Shown here: in pieces, positions 16,195 to 24,200 of the stretch
Numbering within the stretch: position 1 is the stretch's first letter
Layout of the letters: every line of letters starts with the position of its first letter
Source of the DNA: an uncultured Robinsoniella sp.
GTDB lineage: Bacteria > Bacillota > Clostridia > Lachnospirales > Lachnospiraceae
DNA length: 64,000 nucleotides
Assembly: GCA_900540475.1 (NCBI GenBank)
Contig: UQGG01000004.1
Span: 124,001 to 188,000 of the forward strand
Direction: 5' to 3'
Program-made: the position numbers and the translations under genes
Notes under the pieces: generated by a model
Databases searched by the model: none
The model's input: the letters and a program-made list of their open reading frames with translations, nothing else
Told to the model about the DNA's origin: nothing

Positions 16195-17931
16195 TTATTT
16201 GTATGCCCCTTCATCTAACAACGCCTGTTTCTCATCCAGAATTTCCTGGTATCCGGCATCCAGATATTCCTCACATGCCGCCTTATATTTCTCATCAAAT
16301 TCTTCGGGAGCTGAAGTCACCATATCTACATACACTTCCTGCCACAAAGCACTCAGGTCGGATGCGTACTCACTGGAGCTCTCTACCGGTTTTGTAAAAA
16401 TCGTATTGATTAAACCGTAAGATTCGATCTTCTTCGTGTAATCATAGGACTGGCTGATCAGATCTTCATATCCTGCCGGTGCAAGGGTCTTCCTATTTGC
16501 TTTCAGATTTTTCTGTTCATCACCATAGCTTGCCACCTCTGCAACCAGACACCAGTAATCTTTATTATTATTGTTGGAAAGTTTGGACTCACCGTTAAAA
16601 TCTGCTGCCGGCATTGCTATTCCATCTTCATCCAGCGTATAATTCTGTCCTTCCACTCCGTTTTGCAGATAGAACAAATTATCATCCTGAATCATCCAGT
16701 CTAAGAACATCCAGATTGCGGCTCTCTGCTCATCGGTTGTCTTAGCATTCATTCCCATCACCATTCCATAGGAAGGATATTCATAATAATAAGGTTTGCT
16801 GTCCTTTGGCGCAAAAGCTGACGGATCTAAAACAGCTACTTTTGCATTTGGATCATTGGTTGTTAAACTGTTAATAACGTCAGTAGTATTGGTCATATAG
16901 AAGCCATAAGTTCCGGTCTTGCCTGAAACAAAATCTCCAACTACGTCCGGTTCTTCTTTTTTCAGATAAAATTCTGCATCAATAAGCCCCTCGTTATATT
17001 CTTTGTTCAAAGTCCGAAGATAATTCTCTGTGGGCTTCCAGGTCAGTGCCGGCACATTCAGATCGGAATATAAGGCTAACTCCGTCTGATCAACCTCTTG
17101 ACCGCGAAAAGCGTAATCATAAGTAAAGCTCTTATTTACCAGACGTTCTCCCAGCGTTCCCAGTCCGGCATCTTTCCACGCCTGTGCAACTGCCTCCAGT
17201 TCCTCACGGTTTGTTGGCATCTCCATCTTGACCTGATCCAGCCAGTCCTGCCGGATGAGGGTTACCCAGTTGTAGTAGATCGCATCTCTATCTGCGAAGA
17301 AGAATATATTTTCGCCGTTCATTTCACCGTAGTCCCGGATGGTATCTCCTAATTTTTCGGAATAGGCGGGCGCGTAATAAGCAATTTCCTGAAGATCCAG
17401 CGGCTGCATTGCCCCTTCATTGTAATAGCTCACCGCCTGGGGCATATCATAGTGGAAAATAATATCCGGTGCACTGCCTGCGGCTATCATCTGCATATAG
17501 TCGGTCACTTCCGTTGTCCGTCCGATTGCCACATACTGCACCTCTACATTATATTTGTCCCCAAATTCGGACTGAATCCATTTAGTATAATAGTTATTCG
17601 TAGGATCCCAGCCCTCAAATCCTCTGTCATAGACCGGAATTTTAATCGTTATTTTCTCGGAAAATCCTTTGGAATAATCCGTATAGTCACCTTTTGCAGC
17701 CTCAGAACCTGATTCTGAACCATTTTCCGATCCTTTACCCGTTCCGTTATCCGATCCATTTGCGGTATCTTTATTTGTATCCGCCTCTTTGGAACCGGCT
17801 TCGGTTTTCTGATCTTTCTTTGCTTCGGTGGTTGCTGTCTTATCTCCTCCACACCCGGTAACAGCTCCTAATATCATAGTTCCCGCCAGCGTAAGCGCTG
17901 CTGCTTTCTGCAATTTTCTTTTCATACTCAT
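16195..17931 (-). CDS. Carbohydrate ABC transporter substrate-binding lipoprotein
   Basis: 578 residues with a lipoprotein signal peptide (KRKLQKAAALTLAGTMILG) and lipobox VTGC. A Ser/Gly/Asn/Glu-rich tether (about 30-85) precedes a large family-1-type solute-binding domain, as in the LipO/YtcQ group (IKIPVYDRGFEGWDP, DIIFHYDMPQAVSYYNEGAM, AIWMFLDWMI). It should bind oligosaccharides on the outer face of the membrane for the two permeases encoded just upstream. Its place next to GH105 and the acetylesterase suggests rhamnogalacturonan oligosaccharides. No ATPase is encoded in the locus; related systems borrow a shared MsmX-type ATPase. Confidence 0.9.
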   Translation of the reverse strand: MSMKRKLQKAAALTLAGTMILGAVTGCGGDKTATTEAKKDQKTEAGSKEADTNKDTANGSDNGTGKGSENGSESGSEAAKGDYTDYSKGFSEKITIKIPVYDRGFEGWDPTNNYYTKWIQSEFGDKYNVEVQYVAIGRTTEVTDYMQMIAAGSAPDIIFHYDMPQAVSYYNEGAMQPLDLQEIAYYAPAYSEKLGDTIRDYGEMNGENIFFFADRDAIYYNWVTLIRQDWLDQVKMEMPTNREELEAVAQAWKDAGLGTLGERLVNKSFTYDYAFRGQEVDQTELALYSDLNVPALTWKPTENYLRTLNKEYNEGLIDAEFYLKKEEPDVVGDFVSGKTGTYGFYMTNTTDVINSLTTNDPNAKVAVLDPSAFAPKDSKPYYYEYPSYGMVMGMNAKTTDEQRAAIWMFLDWMIQDDNLFYLQNGVEGQNYTLDEDGIAMPAADFNGESKLSNNNNKDYWCLVAEVASYGDEQKNLKANRKTLAPAGYEDLISQSYDYTKKIESYGLINTIFTKPVESSSEYASDLSALWQEVYVDMVTSAPEEFDEKYKAACEEYLDAGYQEILDEKQALLDEGAYK

Positions 17932-17988
17932 TCCTCCTGGTTTTTCATAGTTAACAGTTTCTATAGTAATCGAGTTTTCCTCAATGAA

Positions 17989-18906
17989 CTAACCTTTTAC
18001 GGCTCCGATCATCGTTCCCTGTACAAAATACTTCTGTACAAATGGATAGATGCAGATAATAGGAATCGTTGCAAACATAATACATGCCGCCTGCAGCACC
18101 TCCGGATTGGTCATTAATCCGGTAGATCCGCCTTCTGATTTAAATGACTCGGATGCAGATACAATAAGATAATACAATTTTAACTGCAGCGGCCTTAAAT
18201 CCGTTCTCTGTTTAATATAGAAAAGTGCATCCTGATAGGCATTCCATCTTCCCACTGCATAGAACAGTGCAATCGTGGCATTAATGGGTTTTGACAGCGG
18301 TACAACGATGCTCCAGAGTATCCTCATATGTCCAGCGCCATCCAGAACTGCCGATTCCACCAGACTGTCCGGAATGGAGGACTGAAAGAAATTCTTCATA
18401 ATCAGCAGATTATAAGCCGAGAAGGACAGCGGCAAAATCATACACCACCAGGTGTCCAGCATATGAAGGTTATTCATTAGCAGGTATTCCGGAATGGTAC
18501 CACCTGCAAAATACATAGTGAACATGCACAGGAAACTCATTACCTTTCTTCCCTTCAGTTCCTTTCTGGTCAGGGCATATGCAGCGCAGATGGTCAAAAA
18601 CATACCGATGACGGTAAAAGTGACCGTAACCACTACGGATACAAACAGTGACCGGATAATCGATGAATCAGCAAATACTTTAGCATATGCATTCAGATTG
18701 ATTCCTTTGGGAAGCAAAAATATTTTGTTTGCCGATACGTATGCCTCCGCACTGATGGATTTTGCAAATATATGTAAAAAGGGTAATACACAGGTTAATG
18801 AAGATATGGTTAAAATGATATAAAATATCGTATTCCAGGTGATATTTGAAACCTTTGTTTTAAGTCCCTGCCTTTTGCGGGGCAGGACTGCTGCTGTCTG
18901 ACTCAT
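17989..18906 (-). CDS. Carbohydrate ABC transporter permease (MalG/YtcP type)
   Basis: 305 residues with six predicted membrane helices. The first follows a basic N-terminus (ITWNTIFYIILTISSLTCVL). The EAA-type cytoplasmic loop is DSLVESAVLDGAGHMRILWS, and the C-terminus is the group's typical KYFVQGTMIGAVKG. It forms the channel with the partner permease encoded 13 bp upstream and is energised by an unlinked ATPase. It belongs to the six-gene rhamnogalacturonan operon. The start ATG 18906 has AAGGAGG just upstream. Confidence 0.93.
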   Translation of the reverse strand: MSQTAAVLPRKRQGLKTKVSNITWNTIFYIILTISSLTCVLPFLHIFAKSISAEAYVSANKIFLLPKGINLNAYAKVFADSSIIRSLFVSVVVTVTFTVIGMFLTICAAYALTRKELKGRKVMSFLCMFTMYFAGGTIPEYLLMNNLHMLDTWWCMILPLSFSAYNLLIMKNFFQSSIPDSLVESAVLDGAGHMRILWSIVVPLSKPINATIALFYAVGRWNAYQDALFYIKQRTDLRPLQLKLYYLIVSASESFKSEGGSTGLMTNPEVLQAACIMFATIPIICIYPFVQKYFVQGTMIGAVKG

Positions 18907-18919
18907 AAACTAACCTCCT

Positions 18920-19882
18920 TTAAATTAATCCGTCTTCACCCAGGCGTTTTGCGATAAAATCTGCTCCCAGAACCAGCAGAAGTCCGATTACCGACTGGAA
19001 CAGCCCAAGCGCCGTAGCTTCACTGAATTTATTATTTTCAATACCCCACCGGTACACCAGCACCGGAATTGTTGTAGTGTATTCTGTTACTTTAGCATTG
19101 CTCATTGCGAAAATACGTTCAAAAGAACCTCCCATTACCTTACCCAGATTCATAATTAAAAGGGTTACAATGGTTCCCCGGATACAAGGAAGGGTAACGT
19201 GAAGGCACTGTTTAAACCGCCCCGCTCCATCCACTCTTGCCGCCTCATATAATTCCGGGCTGACACTGGTAATCGACGCCAGGTAGATAATCGTTCCCCA
19301 TCCCATGGACTGCCATACACCAATGGCAATATAGGTAATGAGCCACTGGGTGTCTTCCTGTAAGAAAGGAATCCTGTGCGCACCGACATTTTCTAAAATA
19401 GTATTTATGACACCGCTGTTCAGACTGAATAGCTGGTATCCCACCGCTCCGATAATAATCCAGGATAAAAAATGGGGCAGATATAATAACGTCTGGGTTA
19501 CCTTTTTAAAATACTTATTTCGAATTTCATTTAAAATCAAAGCCAGTATGATCGGCATTGGAAAGCCAAAGATCAGATCCAGAATGTTCAGATACAGCGT
19601 ATTAAACACCGCTTTTCCAAAATCTCTCTTGGCAAATATTTTCTGAAACACTTCCCAGCCAACCCATTCGCTGCCCGAAAATCCTTTTGCAACCTTGTAA
19701 TCTTTAAATGCAATAAACAATCCGAAATACGAACCAAATTTAAAGATCAGAATAAATAGCATCGGTAATAACATGAGCAGATATAACTGCCAGTCTTTCT
19801 TAAGATAGTAACCTATTCCGTATTTCTTTCCGGGTACGGTACCTCCCGGGTTCCGATTCCTCTGCTTTGCCGCCACACTCAT
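18920..19882 (-). CDS. Carbohydrate ABC transporter permease (LplB/YteP type), first gene of the operon
   Basis: 320 residues from ATG 19882 (MSVAAKQRN); an in-frame GTG at 19903 would add seven residues. Six membrane helices follow a basic N-terminal tail, starting at WQLYLLMLLPMLFILIF. The EAA loop is SPELYEAARVDGAGRFKQCL. This is the MalF-like half of a CUT1 sugar importer of the LplB/YteP group, which in Bacillus imports rhamnogalacturonan and related oligosaccharides. It is the promoter-proximal gene of the operon, about 100 bp downstream of the putative AraC-binding motif at 19973-19996. Confidence 0.92.
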   Translation of the reverse strand: MSVAAKQRNRNPGGTVPGKKYGIGYYLKKDWQLYLLMLLPMLFILIFKFGSYFGLFIAFKDYKVAKGFSGSEWVGWEVFQKIFAKRDFGKAVFNTLYLNILDLIFGFPMPIILALILNEIRNKYFKKVTQTLLYLPHFLSWIIIGAVGYQLFSLNSGVINTILENVGAHRIPFLQEDTQWLITYIAIGVWQSMGWGTIIYLASITSVSPELYEAARVDGAGRFKQCLHVTLPCIRGTIVTLLIMNLGKVMGGSFERIFAMSNAKVTEYTTTIPVLVYRWGIENNKFSEATALGLFQSVIGLLLVLGADFIAKRLGEDGLI

Positions 19883-20210
19883 TTTACTCACTCTCCTATT
19901 CACAACTTTTTCTTCTCTACATGGCTTTAATTATACAAAAGATCAAATAGCGCTTCTCAGCATACGGATGCTAAATCTATGCATTTTCAACCATTTATAT
20001 GAAAATTTTGTCTACTTTTGTCTAAACTTATTTAGAATAACTTTTTATACCTTTCTTTTTTCTATAACTAATTTCATAATTACCATTTAAAATCATATTT
20101 TTTCACAACTTAATAAATCTAAGAAGAATTTTCCTTTAAAATTATGGTTGAAATATCAAATAGTTATAATGTATAATAGTTTTTAATTATAAGGAACAGG
20201 AGTGTGCAAA
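19883..20210. promoter_or_regulatory. Divergent control region between the rhamnogalacturonan operon and its AraC regulator
   Basis: For the minus-strand operon, a TATAAT (complement of 19930-19935) has no good -35. Upstream of it, at 19973-19996, lies a 24-nt motif with core AAATGGTTGAAAATGCA on the minus strand, nearly repeated ahead of the PL11 gene at 27119-27142. For the plus-strand regulator, TTGAAA (20148-20153), an 18-nt spacer and TATAAT (20172-20177) form a promoter. Its -35 lies in ATGGTTGAAA (20144-20153), a partial copy of the same motif. The remaining 150 bp is AT-rich with nothing else recognised. Confidence 0.6.
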
Positions 20211-21137
20211 ATGTCTAAGCAAGCGAAATCGATTATTGAATACCGTAACTATGAACTGCCGGAAAACTTTCCAATTCTGCTGCTTACGGGTGACCGCTGG
20301 CATATCTCAGATATTAAATCCGGGCGGCTTCATTTCCATAACTGCCTGGAGATCGGTCTGTGCCACTCCGAAAGCGGAACCATGGAATTTGAAGACACGC
20401 CATTTTCCTTTCATGCCGATGATGTCACCATTGTGGCGTGCGATATCCCCCACACTACATACAGCTCTCCCGGAACTGCCAGCAGGTGGTCTTATCTCTT
20501 TGTAGATGTGGAAGAATTCTTACATCCGTTTTTTCCTATCGACGCACTTCCCCATTCCCAGATCTTAATCGACCTGATCCACAATTTCCGCAGAATTATG
20601 CCCAAAGCCGAATATCCTTTTATTTATGACCTCGTCCACCGGATGGTTACGGAAATGCAGGAAAAGAAAATGAACTACCAGGTCAGTGTCCGGGGATTAT
20701 TTGTTTCCCTGATCACAGAGCTGATGCGCCTGCGTTCTGATTCCGCCTTTTCCCAGGCATACCAGGCACCGGAAAATACACTGGTAATTGCCCCAGCCCT
20801 GGACTATATTAAGACCAACTACATGCATTCCTTCTCCATAGATTATCTGGCGGATCTGTGCCATTTAAGCCCCACGCACTTTCGCAGGCTCTTTCATGGG
20901 ATTATGGATACCAGCCCGCTTGAATTTATCAATACCACACGCATATTAAAAGCCAGTTCCATGCTGCGTACCACGGAGTATTCCGTCCTTACTATTTCAG
21001 AACGGGTGGGATTTCATTCTATTTCCAGCTTTAACAGACATTTTTCCGCACTCCTGGGTATCTCACCGAAAGAATGGCGCAAGAAGATGTCGGTTCTGAA
21101 AAACCAGTCGGTTTTGGAATATACGGGGTGGATGTGA
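20211..21137 (+). CDS. AraC family regulator, probable activator of the rhamnogalacturonan locus
   Basis: 308 residues from ATG 20211; AGGAG at 20198-20202 gives good spacing, whereas the in-frame GTG at 20202 overlaps it. The N-terminus is a cupin sensor (RLHFHNCLEIGLCHSESGTMEF, shown here as residues about 40-62). The C-terminal 100 residues carry two HTH motifs: FSIDYLADLCHLSPTHFRRL and LTISERVGFHSISSFNRHF, ending GISPKEWRKK. It is divergent from the transporter/enzyme operon and next to the secreted lyase gene, so it most likely senses an imported rhamnogalacturonan fragment and activates both. Confidence 0.9.
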   Translation: MSKQAKSIIEYRNYELPENFPILLLTGDRWHISDIKSGRLHFHNCLEIGLCHSESGTMEFEDTPFSFHADDVTIVACDIPHTTYSSPGTASRWSYLFVDVEEFLHPFFPIDALPHSQILIDLIHNFRRIMPKAEYPFIYDLVHRMVTEMQEKKMNYQVSVRGLFVSLITELMRLRSDSAFSQAYQAPENTLVIAPALDYIKTNYMHSFSIDYLADLCHLSPTHFRRLFHGIMDTSPLEFINTTRILKASSMLRTTEYSVLTISERVGFHSISSFNRHFSALLGISPKEWRKKMSVLKNQSVLEYTGWM

Positions 21138-21219
21138 TTTTTTATCTGAATCCAGGGGTTTTGACTCCTGGCGGTACGCAGTCCTTTTGCCTCGTCATTG
21201 GGTGCAGATTTCATTGATC

Positions 21220-21268
21220 ATACAAATGGGACTGTCTGATTGACAGCCCCGTTTTGTATAGTTTTTTT
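21220..21268 (+). terminator. Intrinsic terminator after the AraC gene
   Basis: ATACAAATGGGACTGTC (from 21220) pairs with GACAGCCCCGTTTTGTAT (to 21259) around a short loop and is followed by seven Ts (21262-21268). It lies between the regulator and the convergent PL11 gene and is oriented for plus-strand transcription. The upstream stretch 21138-21219 shows nothing else. Confidence 0.85.
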
Positions 21269-21284
21269 CTGTTTTTGTATATAA

Positions 21285-24200
21285 CTATTTTTCAATTCTG
21301 GTAATAATCATAGCATCCAATCTGGATATGGAATTTGGGGCACAGTTAAAATTTAACTGGCCATCTGTAACTTCTACTTCGTAAGTCCCGACTGCATAGC
21401 TGTTGGCACCGCTTTCCACCTTTACTGCCACAGTTCCTTCCAGATTCCCTTTTACCGTACTTTTATATACCGAACCGCCCACAATCTCCACCTGGTAGCT
21501 TCCGTTTGGCACATCTGCACAGAAAGTATTGCCATCCGGCAAAGCAAAGTCCTGATAGACGTCTGCCGTAATTCCCCCCTTGTTATAAGTATAGTCCTCT
21601 GAACGCCCTGTAATAATTGCTGCCCCATCAGCAAAGCCGAATTTTTTTTCTTTGGAATAAGTAATCCCAAGCTCATCGTTGGTCCTGCTGCCTCCTTTTC
21701 CATTTACGGTGATCCCGATCCATCCTTGGGCTGTCTTGTCACTGGTAATCCCAAAATCAAACCTGTATAGGACTTCAGAAGCTTTTCTTTTTGTTTTCAT
21801 TTCAACCGGCTTTGACCCATAAGAATTTTTTCCATCCACGACTGCTGCCGTTTTATAATAATAGACGGTATCTGCTTCCAATTTATGATCGGTATACGTA
21901 TAGGCTTCCTGTTTATTGTCTGCCGGTAAAGTATCAATGAGACTGTATGATTTGCCATCTTCGGATCTGTAGATTTCATAAGCCGTAATTTCATGTCCAT
22001 AGACACCATCACTTGCAGGCGTAAAGGTAAACGTTAAGGAATCGGATAAGCTCCTGTCCTCCTGTGCCGTTAACTGCGCTGTGATCAATCCTTCCGATAA
22101 GAGATAGCTTAAATTCGCCGGCTGGTTGTACGCTACATTCTGCCATGCCACGCCCTGTCTGTATGCCCTGTTTTCCAGGAGGCACGGTACTACATAATCT
22201 GTCTGAATGGTAGATGCATAGATGCGGATTTTGTTCTGGCCGCTGCTGCTGCGGGAGATGATTTCTTCCCTCCAGTCGCCTAAGATATCCGCAGTCAAAC
22301 CGGTATTTCCTTTGGTCCCGTTGTTTGACAGAATTTCAGTTGAATCAAACAGCGTCACTTCCTGATTGTTCTCATAGTCCCATTTAGCCAGGTTTACGGC
22401 AAGGGGTTTATATGCATCGCTGTCAAATCTGTGATCCTGAATTTCACTTAACAGATCTCCGTCCCAGAAAATGCTTGCATTGGATGCCGGAGACTTCCCG
22501 GACAACGTAATTAAATTTTCCAAAGTTGACATCGTGGAATATACGCCGCCATTCCTGGAATCCCAGGACGGCTCTTCTTCAGCAGATGAATCAGGAGATG
22601 CAATTGACCAGAACTCCGCTCCGGATGCGGTAGGATCAATATCAGCCGCTACTCCTCTTCCGGTATCCCGTCCAACATGATATCCCATCAAAATTTTACC
22701 AGTCTCAGCATCATGTATTTCCACATGGTAAGAAGCATCGTCATGTTCATGGACAGCCATCACTTCCAGCCCCTCATTCCAGTTTACCCAGTCGGATACA
22801 TGCATGGCATCTCCATGTCCCTGGTTCGTAGAATACTTTACAGTTCCATTGTGGTCTATGACCAGCGATCCATAGATGATCTCATCCTTTCCGTCGTTGT
22901 CGATATCGTTCACACTTAAGCCATGATTTCCCTGCGCCTCATACTGGCTTCCTGCTTCATTGGTGTCAAATTTCCAGTAGGTCTGAATTTTATCCCCTGC
23001 TCCGTCTCCGTCCGTATCTGCCAGATAATAAGCAGTGAGGCAGGTTCTCGTATAATAACCCCGGCAGAACACAGCACTTGGCGTGGTTCCGTTTAAATAT
23101 GCCACTGCTGAAAGGAACCGGTCTACGCGGTTGCCGTATCCATCCCCCCAGGCATTTACATTTCCTCTTCCCGGTTCATAGTCCACCGTATCAATCAGAG
23201 ACGCATCATCACAGTTGAACATAGAAAAATACTCCGGCCCCTCCAGAATATATCCGGCTGCGTTTCGATAATCATGCTCTTCACTTATTTGATCCACAGG
23301 AAGAGAAGCTGCATTGCAGGCACCTGTATATGCCACTTCTACAAGTCCCGCATCCGTACCGTCTGTACTTTGATAAGAAGTCGTTCCATCGGCTGTCTTC
23401 ACTGCAATCTCGGCTTTTCCATCCCCGTCAAAATCCCATACCTGGAACTGTGTGTAATGAGCACCGGAACGGATATTGACTCCCATATCGATTCTCCACA
23501 GCAGAGACACTTCCCCGGTTGCAAAATTAACATCATATCCATCCAGGAATGTAGTTCCCGTATATCCTTTTGCCGAATTATCCTGGGCATTGGAAGGATA
23601 CCATTTTACAACTAATTCCAGCTGTCCATCCCCGTCCAGATCTCCTACGGACATATCATTTGCCGCATAAGTACAGGCAGTCCCATCCGGCATTGTCTGA
23701 TCAGCCGGGCTGTAAAGCTTTAATTCCAGATATTTATCCTGCCATACTGCAGTGTCCAGTACCTTTATTCCAAGCTCCACATCAGAAGATCCTTCTACCC
23801 GGTAAATGTCAGAAGCCCTGCCTCCCTCATCCACCAGATTGGTAACAGCGAGATTTTCTGCTATCTTTGTTTCATTTCTGTAAATATCAAATGTGGTTCC
23901 TTTTGGGTCTTTTTCAAATGACCGCCAGCTCAGATAGACGCCGCTTGTATATTCTTTTCCGGATGCATCAGCAGCAGTCACAACGGATTCTCCTCCGTCT
24001 GCTCCCGCCAGATTGACCGCAATTACGCCCCGGTCGGTCAGTGTCTCCCCTGGGGAAGCCATCAATTCTGTGGTCACATCTGTCTTACACACCTCCGAGA
24101 AATCCCCTGCACCGCCTGCATTCACTGCCTTTATTTTATAGTAATAGGAAATATTTGCCGTCAGGTCGTCTCCGGTATCTGTAAAACCGGGTACCTGAGT

